DNA of 64,000 nt from Caballeronia sp. BR00000012568055 (GTDB lineage Bacteria > Pseudomonadota > Gammaproteobacteria > Burkholderiales > Burkholderiaceae). Positions 1 to 8,861 of this stretch are shown piece after piece (position 1 is the stretch's first letter; each line of letters begins with the position of its first letter). Under the pieces are notes generated by a model. It did not search any database and was not told the DNA's origin. It was given only the letters and a program-made list of their open reading frames with translations. A program made the translations under genes and the position numbers. The stretch spans positions 1 through 64,000 of the forward strand of contig NZ_JAQFVG010000297.1 in the NCBI RefSeq assembly GCF_029439455.1, given 5' to 3'.

Positions 1-255
1 GTGCTGAGCAAGGACGAAGGCGGCCGTCACACGCCGTTCTTCAACAACTACCGTCCGCAGTTCTACTTCCGTACGACGGACGTGACGGGCTCGATCGAGC
101 TGCCGAAGGACAAGGAAATGGTGATGCCGGGCGACAACGTGTCGATCACGGTCAAGCTGATCAACCCGATCGCCATGGAAGAAGGTCTGCGCTTCGCTAT
201 CCGTGAAGGCGGTCGTACCGTCGGCGCCGGTGTCGTGGCTAAGATTATCGAGTAA
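1..255 (+). CDS. tuf: Elongation factor Tu, C-terminal fragment (cut by window start)
   Basis: The last 84 codons of EF-Tu, the GTPase that delivers aminoacyl-tRNA to the ribosome. The frame is open from the first base, so the GTG at position 1 is an internal valine codon and the real start lies upstream. The fragment is domain 3: it contains GGRHTPFF, the [14 protein letters not shown] stretch and the terminal [10 protein letters not shown] motif, all highly conserved in EF-Tu. Its position directly before rpsJ is the usual str/S10 junction. Burkholderiaceae normally carry two tuf copies, so tufA versus tufB cannot be told here. Confidence 0.97.
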   Translation: MLSKDEGGRHTPFFNNYRPQFYFRTTDVTGSIELPKDKEMVMPGDNVSITVKLINPIAMEEGLRFAIREGGRTVGAGVVAKIIE

Positions 256-302
256 TATATCGGGCTTGCCTGATAGGTATTAGGTAGTTGTAGTACCCGA
301 CC

Positions 303-339
303 GGGACTGGGCGTTCGCTCTCCGCGAATGCCCAGTCCC
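303..339 (+). terminator. Strong hairpin between tuf and rpsJ
   Basis: A 16-base-pair stem (303-318 with 324-339), loop TCTCC, with one G-U wobble. It is followed by ACGCTCTTTTG, which is only weakly T-rich. It lies 48 bases after the tuf stop and 58 bases before rpsJ. It could be a partial terminator, a processing site or an attenuator in the S10 leader. Confidence 0.6.
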
Positions 340-396
340 ACGCTCTTTTGCCCAATGTGCGGTGCAACACCGCCTCGCTCTTTCCAAGGAATTGTC

Positions 397-708
397 ATGC
401 AAAACCAAAAAATCCGCATTCGTCTGAAGGCTTTCGACTATCGCCTGATCGATCAATCGGCAGCCGAAATCGTCGATACGGCGAAGCGGACTGGCGCAAT
501 CGTCCGTGGCCCGGTGCCGCTGCCGACGCGTATTCAGCGTTTTGACATCCTGCGTTCGCCGCACGTCAACAAGACGTCGCGCGATCAGCTCGAAATCCGT
601 ACCCACCAACGCCTGATGGACATCGTCGATCCGACGGACAAGACCGTCGATGCGCTGATGAAGCTCGATCTGCCGGCTGGCGTGGACGTCGAAATCAAGC
701 TGCAGTAA
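397..708 (+). CDS. rpsJ: 30S ribosomal protein S10 (NusE)
   Basis: S10 is a 30S head protein that also acts as NusE, the link between NusG-bound RNA polymerase and the ribosome in antitermination. The 103-residue product has the expected length and contains the conserved [14 protein letters not shown] start and the [12 protein letters not shown] loop region. The ATG at 397 is preceded by CCAAGGAATTGTC, a good ribosome binding site; an ATG further upstream would add a non-homologous leader. First gene of the S10 group, but separated from rplC by a 198-base gap that carries two hairpins. Confidence 0.98.
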   Translation: MQNQKIRIRLKAFDYRLIDQSAAEIVDTAKRTGAIVRGPVPLPTRIQRFDILRSPHVNKTSRDQLEIRTHQRLMDIVDPTDKTVDALMKLDLPAGVDVEIKLQ

Positions 709-718
709 GTCTCAAAAA

Positions 719-741
719 CTTCGTCGGAGCGTCTGACGAAG
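719..741 (+). terminator. Small hairpin just after rpsJ
   Basis: CTTCGTC (719-725) pairs perfectly with GACGAAG (735-741) around a 9-base loop, 10 bases after the rpsJ stop. It has no T-tract and may act as a 3' end stabiliser rather than a terminator. Confidence 0.4.
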
Positions 742-757
742 CTAAGTCATTGATTGG

Positions 758-798
758 TTGCGGAAAACGAAAAGCCTTGTTATACTCCAAGGCTTTTC
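758..798 (+). promoter_or_regulatory. Candidate rplC promoter embedded in a hairpin
   Basis: TTGCGG (758-763), a 17-base spacer and TATACT (781-786) make a plausible sigma70 promoter. The -10 element is in the 8-base loop of a perfect 11-base-pair inverted repeat (769-779 with 788-798). The right arm ends CTTTTC, so a transcript reading through from rpsJ would form a terminator-like hairpin, while a transcript starting near 793 would not. Confidence 0.5.
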
Positions 799-906
799 CG
801 CGTCCATGCATGCGGAAATGAATGAAATGGCCTGCCCAGTCTCCCGTGACGCAGCCGGCATTTGTAAATCAGCCCCGACCAATCGCAGTTGGGAATGGAG
901 AAAACG

Positions 907-1566
907 ATGAGCCTTGGACTCGTAGGTCGCAAGGTTGGCATGACCCGTATCTTCACGCCTGAGGGGGATTCGATCCCCGTCACCGTGCTGGACGTGTCGG
1001 ACAACCGCGTGACGCAGATCAAGACCGTTGAAACGGATGGTTATACCGCCGTTCAGGTTGCATTCGGTGCTCGCCGCGCATCGCGCGTGACGAAGCCGTT
1101 GGCGGGTCACCTCGCCAAAGCCGGCGTTCAAGCCGGTGAAGTCCTCAAAGAATTCCATGTCGATACCGCCAAGGCAGGTGAGCTGTCGAACGGCGCCGTC
1201 ATCGGTACGGACATTTTCGAAGTCGGCCAGAAAGTTGACGTGCAAGGCACGTCGATCGGTAAGGGTTATGCCGGCACGATCAAGCGCTACAACTTCGCCT
1301 CGGGTCGCGCAACGCACGGTAACTCGCGTTCGCACAACGTCCCGGGTTCGATCGGTATGGCGCAGGATCCGGGTCGTGTGTTCCCGGGTAAGCGCATGAC
1401 GGGTCACCTCGGTGACGAGACCGTCACGGTCCAGAATCTCGAAATCGCCCGCATTGACGCTGAGCGCAGCCTGCTGCTCGTCCGCGGTGCTGTTCCGGGT
1501 GCGAAGGGCGGCAAGGTCTTCGTGACCCCGGCCGTCAAGACGCGTGCTGTGAAAGGAGCGAAATAA
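907..1566 (+). CDS. rplC: 50S ribosomal protein L3
   Basis: L3 is an early assembly protein of the 50S subunit that reaches the peptidyl transferase centre. The 219-residue product starts [16 protein letters not shown] and has the conserved central loop around THGNSRSHN and [18 protein letters not shown], the part that enters the rRNA core. The ATG at 907 follows GGAGAAAACG. An upstream in-frame start at 889 would add six residues across the ribosome binding site and is rejected. The stop codon overlaps the rplD start by one base, so the two are translationally linked. Confidence 0.98.
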   Translation: MSLGLVGRKVGMTRIFTPEGDSIPVTVLDVSDNRVTQIKTVETDGYTAVQVAFGARRASRVTKPLAGHLAKAGVQAGEVLKEFHVDTAKAGELSNGAVIGTDIFEVGQKVDVQGTSIGKGYAGTIKRYNFASGRATHGNSRSHNVPGSIGMAQDPGRVFPGKRMTGHLGDETVTVQNLEIARIDAERSLLLVRGAVPGAKGGKVFVTPAVKTRAVKGAK

Positions 1567-2186
1567 TGGAACTTAAGCTCCTGAATGCCAATGGTCAGGA
1601 AGGTGCTGGCGTGAACGCATCGGACGTCGTGTTCGGTCGCGATTACAACGAAGCCCTGATTCACCAGGTCGTGGTCGCTTATCAAGCGAACGCACGCAGC
1701 GGCAACCGCGCGCAGAAGGATCGCGAGCAGGTCAAGCACACCACCAAGAAGCCGTGGCGCCAGAAGGGTACGGGCCGTGCTCGTGCCGGTATGTCGTCGA
1801 GCCCGTTGTGGCGTGGCGGTGGTCGTATTTTCCCGAACTCGCCGGAAGAAAACTTCTCGCACAAGGTCAACAAGAAGATGCATCGCGCGGGTCTCCGCTC
1901 GATCTTCTCGCAGTTGGCTCGCGAAGGCCGTATCTCGGTGGTGGAAGAGCTGACGCTCGAAGCGCCGAAGACCAAGCTGCTAGCTGAAAAATTCAAGGCG
2001 ATGGGTCTCGAGTCCGTGTTGGTCATCACCGATACGGTCGACGAAAACCTGTACCTCGCGTCGCGCAACCTGGCCAATGTGGCGGTTGTCGAGCCGCGTT
2101 ACGCCGACCCGCTCTCGCTGATCTACTTCAAGAAAGTGCTGATCACGAAGGCTGCGGTCGCTCAGATCGAGGAGTTGCTGTCATGA
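1566..2186 (+). CDS. rplD: 50S ribosomal protein L4
   Basis: L4 lines the nascent-peptide exit tunnel; in Escherichia coli it also represses its own operon by attenuation in the S10 leader. The 206-residue product has the long basic tunnel loop ([15 protein letters not shown], about residues 60-75) and GGRIFPNSP. The start shares one base with the rplC stop and the end overlaps rplW by four bases. Whether L4 autoregulation exists here cannot be read directly, but a hairpin leader is present between tuf and rpsJ. Confidence 0.98.
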   Translation: MELKLLNANGQEGAGVNASDVVFGRDYNEALIHQVVVAYQANARSGNRAQKDREQVKHTTKKPWRQKGTGRARAGMSSSPLWRGGGRIFPNSPEENFSHKVNKKMHRAGLRSIFSQLAREGRISVVEELTLEAPKTKLLAEKFKAMGLESVLVITDTVDENLYLASRNLANVAVVEPRYADPLSLIYFKKVLITKAAVAQIEELLS

Positions 2187-2497
2187 GCGAAGTTCGCAAA
2201 AACGATCATCGTTTGATGCAAGTTCTGCTCGCGCCGGTGATCTCCGAAAAGGCGACGCTGGTTGCCGACAAGAACGAACAAGTTGTGTTCGAAGTCGCAC
2301 CGGACGCCACGAAGCAGGAAGTTAAGGCTGCTGTCGAGCTGCTGTTCAAGGTCGAAGTCAATTCCGTCAACGTGCTTGTCACCAAGGGCAAGCAAAAGCG
2401 CTTCGGCCGTCACATGGGCAAGCGCAAGGACGTGAAGAAGGCGTATGTCTGCCTGAAGCCCGGCCAGGAAATCAACTTTGAAGCGGAGGCCAAGTAA
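2183..2497 (+). CDS. rplW: 50S ribosomal protein L23
   Basis: L23 sits at the exit of the peptide tunnel and is the docking site for trigger factor and SRP. The product is 104 residues, with the conserved [20 protein letters not shown] segment near the N-terminus and [18 protein letters not shown] near the end. It starts with an ATGA overlap on the rplD stop. The stop is two bases before rplB. A normal full-length family member. Confidence 0.98.
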   Translation: MSEVRKNDHRLMQVLLAPVISEKATLVADKNEQVVFEVAPDATKQEVKAAVELLFKVEVNSVNVLVTKGKQKRFGRHMGKRKDVKKAYVCLKPGQEINFEAEAK

Positions 2498-2499
2498 TC

Positions 2500-3327
2500 A
2501 TGGCAATCGTGAAAGTTAAGCCGACCTCGCCGGGTCGCCGCGCGATGGTCAAGATCGTCAACAAGGATCTGCATAAGGGCAAGCCGCACGCAGCGCTGCT
2601 CGACTCGCAATCCAAGTCGGCGGGCCGTAACAACAACGGCCGTATCACCACGCGTCACCAGGGTGGTGGTCATAAGCAGCACTATCGTATCGTCGATTTC
2701 CGTCGCAACAAGGACGGCATTCCGGCAAAGGTCGAGCGTCTTGAGTACGACCCGAACCGTAGCGCGAACATTGCGCTGGTTCTGTACGCAGACGGCGAGC
2801 GTCGCTACATCATCGCGCCGAAGGGCGTGGCGGTTGGTGCGCAGCTGATGTCCGGTTCGGAAGCGCCGATCCGTGCAGGCAACACCCTGCCGATCCGCAA
2901 CATCCCGGTCGGTACGACGATCCACTGTGTCGAAATGCTGCCGGGCAAGGGCGCGCAAATGGCGCGTTCGGCTGGTACGTCCGCCATGCTGCTGGCTCGC
3001 GAAGGCGTCTACGCTCAAGTGCGTCTGCGCTCCGGTGAAATCCGCCGCGTGCACGTCGAGTGCCGCGCGACGATCGGTGAAGTTGGCAACGAAGAGCACA
3101 GCCTCCGTCAAATCGGTAAGGCAGGCGCGAACCGCTGGCGCGGTATCCGTCCGACGGTGCGTGGCGTTGCAATGAACCCGGTCGATCACCCGCACGGCGG
3201 TGGTGAAGGTAAGACGGCTGCAGGTCGCGATCCGGTGAGCCCGTGGGGCACGCCGACGAAGGGTTATCGCACCCGTAGCAACAAGCGCACGACGACAATG
3301 ATCGTCCAGCGCCGTCACAAGCGTTAA
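2500..3327 (+). CDS. rplB: 50S ribosomal protein L2
   Basis: L2 is a core 50S protein needed for subunit association and peptidyl transferase activity. The product has 275 residues, the usual length, with the [18 protein letters not shown] region and the C-terminal [17 protein letters not shown] motif, whose histidine is implicated near the catalytic centre. It begins two bases after the rplW stop and is followed by rpsS after a 10-base gap containing GGAG. Confidence 0.98.
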   Translation: MAIVKVKPTSPGRRAMVKIVNKDLHKGKPHAALLDSQSKSAGRNNNGRITTRHQGGGHKQHYRIVDFRRNKDGIPAKVERLEYDPNRSANIALVLYADGERRYIIAPKGVAVGAQLMSGSEAPIRAGNTLPIRNIPVGTTIHCVEMLPGKGAQMARSAGTSAMLLAREGVYAQVRLRSGEIRRVHVECRATIGEVGNEEHSLRQIGKAGANRWRGIRPTVRGVAMNPVDHPHGGGEGKTAAGRDPVSPWGTPTKGYRTRSNKRTTTMIVQRRHKR

Positions 3328-3337
3328 GGAGTAGGCA

Positions 3338-3613
3338 ATGACACGTTCTGCTAAAAAAGGTCCGTTCTGCGACGCTCATTTGCTGAAGAAGGTTGAGGCG
3401 GCTGCATCGACGCGCGACAAGAAGCCTATCAAGACTTGGTCGCGTCGTTCGACGATCCTGCCGGACTTCATCGGTCTGACGATCGCTGTTCACAACGGCC
3501 GTCAACACGTTCCGGTGTATGTCACGGAAAACATGGTCGGCCATAAGCTTGGCGAGTTCGCATTGACCCGTACGTTCAAGGGTCACGCAGCCGACAAGAA
3601 GGCCAAGAAATAA
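3338..3613 (+). CDS. rpsS: 30S ribosomal protein S19
   Basis: S19 is a 30S head protein that contacts S13 and the A-site finger of the 50S. The product is 91 residues and contains [20 protein letters not shown] and the [19 protein letters not shown] motif typical of the family. It starts with ATG after AAGGAGTAGGCA, so the start is well supported. It lies in the uninterrupted S10 group, 12 bases before rplV. Confidence 0.98.
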   Translation: MTRSAKKGPFCDAHLLKKVEAAASTRDKKPIKTWSRRSTILPDFIGLTIAVHNGRQHVPVYVTENMVGHKLGEFALTRTFKGHAADKKAKK

Positions 3614-3625
3614 GGGGCTATCAAG

Positions 3626-3955
3626 ATGGAAGTGAAAGCAATTCATCGCGGTGCCCGCATCTCGGCGCAGAAGACGCGCCTTGTGGCTGACCAGATCCGT
3701 GGTCTGCCGGTCGACAAGGCGCTGAACGTTCTGACGTTCTCGCCGAAGAAGGCGGCGGGTATCGTTAAGAAGGTCGTGCTGTCTGCGATCGCGAATGCGG
3801 AGCACAACGAAGGTGCTGATATCGACGAGCTCAAGATCACGAGCATCTACGTCGACAAGGCAGCTTCGCTGAAGCGTTTCACCGCGCGCGCTAAGGGTCG
3901 CGGTAACCGCATCGAGAAGCAATCCTGTCACATCACTGTGACGGTCGGGAATTAA
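3626..3955 (+). CDS. rplV: 50S ribosomal protein L22
   Basis: L22 has a long beta-hairpin lining the exit tunnel, where macrolide-resistance changes occur in other bacteria. The product is 109 residues. It shows the [20 protein letters not shown] start and the hairpin [20 protein letters not shown] near the C-terminus. No deletion or duplication is apparent in the hairpin tip. Ribosome binding site GGGGCTATCAAG precedes the ATG, and rpsC follows after 11 bases. Confidence 0.98.
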   Translation: MEVKAIHRGARISAQKTRLVADQIRGLPVDKALNVLTFSPKKAAGIVKKVVLSAIANAEHNEGADIDELKITSIYVDKAASLKRFTARAKGRGNRIEKQSCHITVTVGN

Positions 3956-3966
3956 GGAGCCATACG

Positions 3967-4761
3967 ATGGGACAGAAAATTCATCCGACTGGCTTCCGTT
4001 TGGCCGTCAGCCGCAATTGGGCGTCGCGTTGGTACGCGAACAACAACAATTTCGCGGCGATGTTGCAGGAAGACATCGGTGTTCGTGAATACCTGAAGAA
4101 GAAGCTGAAGAACGCTTCGGTTGGCCGCGTCGTTATCGAGCGTCCGGCGAAGAACGCGCGCATCACGATTTACAGCTCGCGTCCGGGCGTTGTCATCGGC
4201 AAGAAGGGTGAAGACATCGAATCGCTGAAGGCCGAGCTGCAGAAGCGCATGGGCGTTCCGGTTCACGTCAACATCGAAGAAATCCGCAAGCCGGAAACCG
4301 ATGCTCAGCTCATCGCTGACTCGATCACGCAACAGCTCGAACGCCGGATCATGTTCCGTCGTGCGATGAAGCGTGCGATGCAGAACGCGATGCGTCTTGG
4401 TGCTCAAGGCATCAAGATCATGAGCGCGGGCCGTCTGAACGGTATTGAAATCGCTCGTACTGAGTGGTATCGCGAAGGTCGCGTGCCCCTCCATACGCTG
4501 CGTGCAGATATCGACTACGCGACCTCGGAAGCGAAGACGACGTACGGCATCATCGGCGTGAAGGTGTGGGTCTACAAGGGCGACACCCTCGGTCGTAACG
4601 ACGCGCCGGTCGTGGAAGAAGTCGCGGAAGAAAAGCGTCCGCGCCGTAACGCACGTCCGGGTGGCGATCGCCGTCCGCGTCGTGATGGCGAAGGCGGCGG
4701 TCCGGCAGGTGCACGCCGTGGCGGCCCCCGTCGTGGCGGTGACGCTAAGACTGGAGAATAA
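3967..4761 (+). CDS. rpsC: 30S ribosomal protein S3 with a basic glycine/arginine-rich tail
   Basis: S3 forms part of the mRNA entry channel and has helicase activity. The product has 264 residues. The KH domain is visible ([16 protein letters not shown], about residues 74-89) and the conserved C-terminal domain ends near the [13 protein letters not shown] motif. After residue 212 comes a roughly 50-residue low-complexity tail rich in Arg, Gly and Pro. That makes the protein about 30 residues longer than E. coli S3. It starts after GGAGCCATACG and is two bases from rplP. Confidence 0.97.
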   Translation: MGQKIHPTGFRLAVSRNWASRWYANNNNFAAMLQEDIGVREYLKKKLKNASVGRVVIERPAKNARITIYSSRPGVVIGKKGEDIESLKAELQKRMGVPVHVNIEEIRKPETDAQLIADSITQQLERRIMFRRAMKRAMQNAMRLGAQGIKIMSAGRLNGIEIARTEWYREGRVPLHTLRADIDYATSEAKTTYGIIGVKVWVYKGDTLGRNDAPVVEEVAEEKRPRRNARPGGDRRPRRDGEGGGPAGARRGGPRRGGDAKTGE

Positions 4762-4763
4762 CG

Positions 4764-5180
4764 ATGCTGCAACCGAAACGCAGAAAGTATCGCAAAGAGC
4801 AGAAGGGTCGTAACACCGGCAAGGCGACGCGCGGCAACGCAGTGTCGTTCGGTGAATACGGTCTGAAGGCTATCGGTCGCGGCCGTTTGACCGCGCGCCA
4901 GATCGAAGCGGCACGTCGTGCAATGACGCGTCACATCAAGCGTGGCGGCCGGATCTGGATCCGCATTTTCCCGGACAAGCCGATTTCGCAAAAGCCGGCC
5001 GAAGTACGTATGGGTAACGGTAAGGGTAACCCGGAGTACTACGTCGCTGAAATTCAACCGGGCAAGATGCTGTACGAAATGGACGGTGTCACCGAAGAAC
5101 TGGCGCGCGAAGCGTTCCGTCTGGCTGCAGCCAAGCTGCCGCTGAAGACGTACTTCGTCGTTCGTCAGCTCGGCGCCTAA
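4764..5180 (+). CDS. rplP: 50S ribosomal protein L16
   Basis: L16 organises the A-site side of the 50S and contacts tRNA. The product is 138 residues with [17 protein letters not shown] at the start and the [20 protein letters not shown] motif, whose arginine is the substrate of the oxygenase RoxA in E. coli. It starts two bases after rpsC and ends just before the rpmC ribosome binding site. A normal family member in the usual position. Confidence 0.98.
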   Translation: MLQPKRRKYRKEQKGRNTGKATRGNAVSFGEYGLKAIGRGRLTARQIEAARRAMTRHIKRGGRIWIRIFPDKPISQKPAEVRMGNGKGNPEYYVAEIQPGKMLYEMDGVTEELAREAFRLAAAKLPLKTYFVVRQLGA

Positions 5181-5190
5181 GGAGTAAATG

Positions 5191-5385
5191 ATGAAGGCAT
5201 CCGAACTTCACCAGAAAGACCAGGCCGCGCTCAACAAAGAGCTGACGGACCTGCTGAAGGCGCAATTCGGCCTGCGCATGCAACTCGCGACCCAGCAGCT
5301 CACGAACACGAGCCAGCTGAAGAAGGTTCGTCGCGACATCGCACGTGTGCGGACCGTCCTGACTGAGAAGGCGAACCAGAAATGA
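5191..5385 (+). CDS. rpmC: 50S ribosomal protein L29
   Basis: L29 sits beside L23 at the tunnel exit. The product is 64 residues, an antiparallel helical pair, with the conserved [19 protein letters not shown] centre. There are two adjacent ATG codons (5188 and 5191); the second is chosen because it is six bases from GGAG, giving the usual MKASEL start. The stop overlaps the rpsQ start by four bases (ATGA). Confidence 0.96.
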   Translation: MKASELHQKDQAALNKELTDLLKAQFGLRMQLATQQLTNTSQLKKVRRDIARVRTVLTEKANQK

Positions 5386-5654
5386 ACGATAGCGTAAAAA
5401 CCTCGCTCAAGCGGACGCTGGTCGGCAAGGTCGTCAGCAACAAGATGGACAAGACGGTCACCGTTCTCGTCGAGCACCGCGTGAAGCACCCGATCTACGG
5501 CAAGTACGTCGTGCGTTCCAAGAAGTACCACGCGCACGATGACGCGAACACGTACAACGAAGGCGATCTCGTCGAAATCCAGGAAACTCGTCCGATTTCG
5601 AAGACGAAGGCCTGGGTTGTGTCGAAGCTGGTTGAAGCGGCTCGCGTGATCTGA
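5382..5654 (+). CDS. rpsQ: 30S ribosomal protein S17
   Basis: S17 is a primary 16S rRNA-binding protein of OB fold. The product is 90 residues and contains [28 protein letters not shown] and the [15 protein letters not shown] motif. It overlaps rpmC by four bases. It is the last gene of the S10 group; the 300-base gap after it carries a hairpin-promoter and a long leader before rplN. Confidence 0.98.
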   Translation: MNDSVKTSLKRTLVGKVVSNKMDKTVTVLVEHRVKHPIYGKYVVRSKKYHAHDDANTYNEGDLVEIQETRPISKTKAWVVSKLVEAARVI

Positions 5655-5669
5655 AGTAGCTGTAATACG

Positions 5670-5694
5670 GCGATGTGGCAAGCAGTAGCATCGC
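5670..5694 (+). terminator. Small hairpin after rpsQ
   Basis: GCGATG (5670-5675) pairs with CATCGC (5689-5694), 15 bases after the rpsQ stop, followed by AGTAAGATTTTGC. Weak on its own; it may cooperate with the larger hairpin at 5712-5744. Confidence 0.35.
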
Positions 5695-5703
5695 AGTAAG
5701 ATT

Positions 5704-5744
5704 TTGCTTGTAAGACCGGGATTATTTGTTATAATCTCGGTCTT
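5704..5744 (+). promoter_or_regulatory. Candidate spc-group promoter overlapping a long hairpin
   Basis: A perfect TATAAT (5730-5735) has TTGTAA (5708-5713) 16 bases upstream. It lies at the loop and right arm of a 14-base-pair inverted repeat with one G-U wobble (5712-5725 with 5731-5744, loop TTGTT), followed by the pyrimidine run CCCTCTTT. Read-through RNA from rpsQ would fold into the hairpin. RNA started near 5743 would not, and would carry a leader of about 210 bases. Confidence 0.6.
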
Positions 5745-5954
5745 CCCTCTTTGTGGGAGCCCCGTCGCGGGCGAAGTTGGTGGGGGAAGCCGGTGCGGGC
5801 GCCAGCCTGTATCGACAGATTCACCGGATTGCGATGGCGGGTTTCGTCTGCCGTTGCTGCCTGTTCTAACCCAAGCAGCCATTTGGCTGACGGGACCAAG
5901 ACTGACCGGCTGTGCCATGGTGGTGCAATCGGATTAAGTTGGGAAAGATAAACC
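5745..5954 (+). other. Long untranslated leader before rplN
   Basis: About 210 bases between the predicted promoter and rplN without a convincing gene. Two overlapping short open frames cross it, but neither has a ribosome binding site. Such leaders in ribosomal operons often bind a ribosomal protein, but I cannot identify a known motif. Confidence 0.5.
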
Positions 5955-6323
5955 ATGATCCAGACCGAAACTCGGCTTGAAGTGGCCGACAACACGGGTG
6001 CGCGTGAAGTCATGTGCATCAAGGTGCTCGGCGGCTCGAAGCGTCGTTACGCAAGCATTGGCGACATCATCAAGGTGACCGTCAAGGAAGCGACGCCGCG
6101 CGGACGCGTGAAAAAGGGCGAAATTTACAACGCCGTGGTCGTTCGTACGGCCAAGGGCGTGCGTCGCCAGGACGGCTCGCTGATCAAGTTCGACGGCAAC
6201 GCCGCCGTTCTGCTGAACACCAAGCTCGAGCCCATCGGCACGCGTATTTTCGGGCCGGTGACGCGTGAACTGCGTAGCGAACGATTCATGAAGATCGTTT
6301 CGCTTGCGCCCGAAGTGCTGTAA
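5955..6323 (+). CDS. rplN: 50S ribosomal protein L14
   Basis: L14 is at the subunit interface and contacts helix 44 via bridge B8. The product has 122 residues and contains [27 protein letters not shown] and [10 protein letters not shown], all diagnostic. It is the first gene of the spc group; the ATG follows GGGAAAGATAAACC. The 10-base gap to rplX includes GGAGTCGCG. Confidence 0.98.
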   Translation: MIQTETRLEVADNTGAREVMCIKVLGGSKRRYASIGDIIKVTVKEATPRGRVKKGEIYNAVVVRTAKGVRRQDGSLIKFDGNAAVLLNTKLEPIGTRIFGPVTRELRSERFMKIVSLAPEVL

Positions 6324-6332
6324 GGAGTCGCG

Positions 6333-6641
6333 ATGAATAAGATTCGCAAGGGTGACGAAGTTATCGTCATCACCGGCAAAGACAAAGGCAAGCGTGGCAC
6401 CGTGCTGGCCGTTGCGGAAGAGCATGTGACTGTCGAGGGTATCAACCTCGTCAAGAAGCATGTGAAGCCGAACCCGATGAAGGGTACGACGGGCGGTGTG
6501 GAAGCCAAGACGATGCCGCTGCATATTTCGAACGTCGCGCTCGTCGACGCGAATGGCAAGGCATCGCGTGTCGGCATCAAGGTCGAAGACGGCAAGAAGG
6601 TTCGCTTCTTGAAGTCGACCGGCGCCACGCTTAACGCCTGA
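6333..6641 (+). CDS. rplX: 50S ribosomal protein L24
   Basis: L24 starts 50S assembly and lies at the tunnel exit. The product is 102 residues with a KOW motif ([20 protein letters not shown], residues 4-23) and the [16 protein letters not shown] segment. It starts after AAGGAGTCGCG. The gap to rplE is 13 bases. A normal full-length protein. Confidence 0.98.
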   Translation: MNKIRKGDEVIVITGKDKGKRGTVLAVAEEHVTVEGINLVKKHVKPNPMKGTTGGVEAKTMPLHISNVALVDANGKASRVGIKVEDGKKVRFLKSTGATLNA

Positions 6642-6654
6642 GCGGAGTTAAATA

Positions 6655-7194
6655 ATGGCTCGTCTGCAAGAGTTTTATAAAGAAAAGGTTGTGCCGCAAC
6701 TTATCGAAAAGTTCGGCTACAAGTCTGTCATGGAAGTGCCGCGCATCACCAAGATCACCCTGAACATGGGCCTTGGCGAAGCCGTCGCTGACAAGAAGAT
6801 CATCGAAAACGCCGTGGGCGACCTGACGAAGATTGCTGGCCAGAAGCCGGTTATCACGAAGGCGCGCAAGGCAATCGCAGGCTTCAAGATTCGTCAGGGC
6901 TACCCGATCGGCGCGATGGTTACGCTGCGCGGCCAAGCGATGTACGAATTCCTCGATCGTTTCGTGACGGTCTCGCTCCCCCGTGTGCGTGACTTCCGTG
7001 GCGTGTCGGGCCGTGCATTCGACGGTCGTGGCAACTACAACATCGGTGTGAAAGAGCAGATCATTTTCCCCGAAATCGACTACGACAAGATCGACGCGCT
7101 GCGTGGGCTGAACATCAGCATCACGACTACCGCGAAGACTGACGATGAAGCAAAGGCGCTGCTCGCCGGCTTCAAGTTCCCGTTCAGAAACTGA
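6655..7194 (+). CDS. rplE: 50S ribosomal protein L5
   Basis: L5 binds 5S rRNA and contacts P-site tRNA. The product has 179 residues, starting [16 protein letters not shown]. It shows the conserved [29 protein letters not shown] and [10 protein letters not shown] segments. In E. coli S8 represses the spc operon at a site near the L5 start; no obvious copy of that site was found here by eye. rpsN follows after seven bases. Confidence 0.98.
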   Translation: MARLQEFYKEKVVPQLIEKFGYKSVMEVPRITKITLNMGLGEAVADKKIIENAVGDLTKIAGQKPVITKARKAIAGFKIRQGYPIGAMVTLRGQAMYEFLDRFVTVSLPRVRDFRGVSGRAFDGRGNYNIGVKEQIIFPEIDYDKIDALRGLNISITTTAKTDDEAKALLAGFKFPFRN

Positions 7195-7201
7195 GGTTAC
7201 C

Positions 7202-7507
7202 GTGGCTAAACTGGCACTGATCGAACGTGAAAAGAAGCGCGCGCGTCTGGCAGCCAAGTACGCTCCCAAGCGTGCTGAGCTGAAGGCTGTGATCGACGAT
7301 GCAAGCAAGTCGGACGAAGAGCGTTATTTCGCACGTCTGGCGCTGCAACAACTGCCGCGTAACTCGAACCCCACTCGCAAGCGTAACCGCTGCGCGATCA
7401 CGGGTCGTCCGCGTGGCACGTTCCGCAAGTTCGGACTCGCGCGTGGCAAGATCCGCGAAATCGCATTCCGCGGCGAAATCCCTGGCCTCACCAAGGCGAG
7501 CTGGTAA
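7202..7507 (+). CDS. rpsN: 30S ribosomal protein S14 (long, zinc-independent form)
   Basis: S14 is a 30S head protein near the decoding region. The 101-residue product starts with GTG at 7202, shortly after the rplE stop, giving (M)[11 protein letters not shown]. The C-terminal [20 protein letters not shown] motif is intact. It has a single cysteine and lacks the two CxxC pairs of the short zinc-binding form, so it is the C-minus paralogue type. An upstream in-frame ATG at 7145 lies inside rplE and is rejected. Confidence 0.97.
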   Translation: MAKLALIEREKKRARLAAKYAPKRAELKAVIDDASKSDEERYFARLALQQLPRNSNPTRKRNRCAITGRPRGTFRKFGLARGKIREIAFRGEIPGLTKASW

Positions 7508-7521
7508 TAGGAGAAACATAA

Positions 7522-7917
7522 ATGAGCATGAGTGATCCTATCGCCGATATGCTGACTCGCATCCGCAATGCGCAGATGGTCGAGAAAGTTTCGGTGACTA
7601 TGCCCTCGTCGAAAGTCAAGGTTGCGATTGCGCAGGTTTTGAAGGACGAAGGTTATATCGACGATTTCGCGGTTAAGGCTGAAGGCGCGAAGATCGAATT
7701 GAATATCGCGTTGAAGTACTACGCTGGCCGTCCGGTTATCGAGCGCCTCGAGCGTGTTTCGAAGCCTGGTCTGCGTGTGTACCGCGGTCGCAACGACATT
7801 CCGCAGGTCATGAATGGCCTCGGCGTTGCAATCGTCTCGACGCCGAAGGGTGTGATGACCGACCGTAAGGCGCGCCAGAACGGCGTCGGCGGCGAAGTCA
7901 TCTGCTACGTCGCTTAA
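7522..7917 (+). CDS. rpsH: 30S ribosomal protein S8
   Basis: S8 nucleates the 30S platform and in E. coli is the translational repressor of the spc operon. The product is 131 residues, [18 protein letters not shown] at the start and the C-terminal [14 protein letters not shown] motif that binds 16S helix 21. It starts after AGGAGAAACATAA, with ATG codons at 7522 and 7528; the first is kept because MSMSDP is the common form in related bacteria. Confidence 0.98.
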   Translation: MSMSDPIADMLTRIRNAQMVEKVSVTMPSSKVKVAIAQVLKDEGYIDDFAVKAEGAKIELNIALKYYAGRPVIERLERVSKPGLRVYRGRNDIPQVMNGLGVAIVSTPKGVMTDRKARQNGVGGEVICYVA

Positions 7918-7935
7918 CGCCTAAGGAGAAGAAAC

Positions 7936-8469
7936 ATGTCTCGAGTAGGTAAAAGCCCGATCGCGCTGCCGCAAGGCGCCGAAGTGGCCATCAAGGGCGA
8001 CGTTATCACCGTGAAGGGTCCGCTGGGCACGATCTCGCAACCGGCTAACAAGCTGGTGACCGTGACCAACGACAACGGCACGTTGAACCTGGCTCCGACG
8101 GATGAAAGCCGCGAAGCAAACGCGATGTCTGGCACGATGCGCGCCCTGGTGGCGAACATGGTGCACGGCGTTACCAAGGGTTTCGAGCGCAAGCTGACGC
8201 TGGTTGGCGTCGGTTATCGTGCGCAAGCGCAAGGCGACAAGCTGAACCTGTCGCTGGGTTTCTCGCACCCCGTGGTGCACCAGATGCCGGAAGGCGTCAA
8301 GGCTGAAACCCCGTCGCAGACCGAAATCGTGATCAAGGGGATCGACAAGCAGAAAGTCGGACAGACCGCAGCAGAAGTGCGCGGCTATCGTCCGCCTGAG
8401 CCGTACAAGGGCAAGGGCGTGCGTTATTCCGACGAGGTCGTGATCCTCAAAGAAACGAAGAAGAAGTAA
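7936..8469 (+). CDS. rplF: 50S ribosomal protein L6
   Basis: L6 lies at the base of the L7/L12 stalk near the sarcin-ricin loop. The product has 177 residues with the two tandem L6 folds: [17 protein letters not shown] at the start and the C-terminal [16 protein letters not shown] motif of the second. It starts after CTAAGGAGAAGAAAC, a strong ribosome binding site. The gap to rplR is 12 bases. Confidence 0.98.
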   Translation: MSRVGKSPIALPQGAEVAIKGDVITVKGPLGTISQPANKLVTVTNDNGTLNLAPTDESREANAMSGTMRALVANMVHGVTKGFERKLTLVGVGYRAQAQGDKLNLSLGFSHPVVHQMPEGVKAETPSQTEIVIKGIDKQKVGQTAAEVRGYRPPEPYKGKGVRYSDEVVILKETKKK

Positions 8470-8481
8470 GGGTGCGCAATC

Positions 8482-8847
8482 ATGGATAAGACTCAATCTC
8501 GCCTGCGCCGCGCTCGTCAGACGCGTATCAAGATCGCTGAGCTGCAGGTTCCGCGTCTGGCCGTGCATCGCACGAATACGCATATCTACGCGCAAGTGTT
8601 CTCGGCATGTGGCACGAAGGTCGTGGCTAGCGCCTCGACGCTCGAAGCTGAAGTGCGTGCAGAACTGGCCGACAAGTCGGGCAAGGGTGGCAACGTCAAC
8701 GCTGCTACCCTGATCGGCAAGCGTATCGCTGAAAAGGCCAAGGCTGCCGGCATCGAATCCGTCGCCTTTGACCGCTCGGGTTTCCGCTACCACGGCCGCG
8801 TGAAGGCGCTGGCTGATGCGGCGCGCGAAGCCGGGCTCAAGTTCTAA
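8482..8847 (+). CDS. rplR: 50S ribosomal protein L18
   Basis: L18 binds 5S rRNA together with L5 in the central protuberance. The product is 121 residues, with [16 protein letters not shown] and the C-terminal [20 protein letters not shown] motif, both diagnostic. It starts [15 protein letters not shown] after GGGTGCGCAATC, a modest ribosome binding site. rpsE follows after 14 bases. Confidence 0.98.
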   Translation: MDKTQSRLRRARQTRIKIAELQVPRLAVHRTNTHIYAQVFSACGTKVVASASTLEAEVRAELADKSGKGGNVNAATLIGKRIAEKAKAAGIESVAFDRSGFRYHGRVKALADAAREAGLKF

Positions 8848-8861
8848 GGGAAGAATTCGTC

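Noticed and set aside
5704-5951. Short open frames (66-77 codons) in the rplN leader
   Set aside because: No ribosome binding site, composition of a GC-rich leader, and no family resemblance; treated as untranslated.
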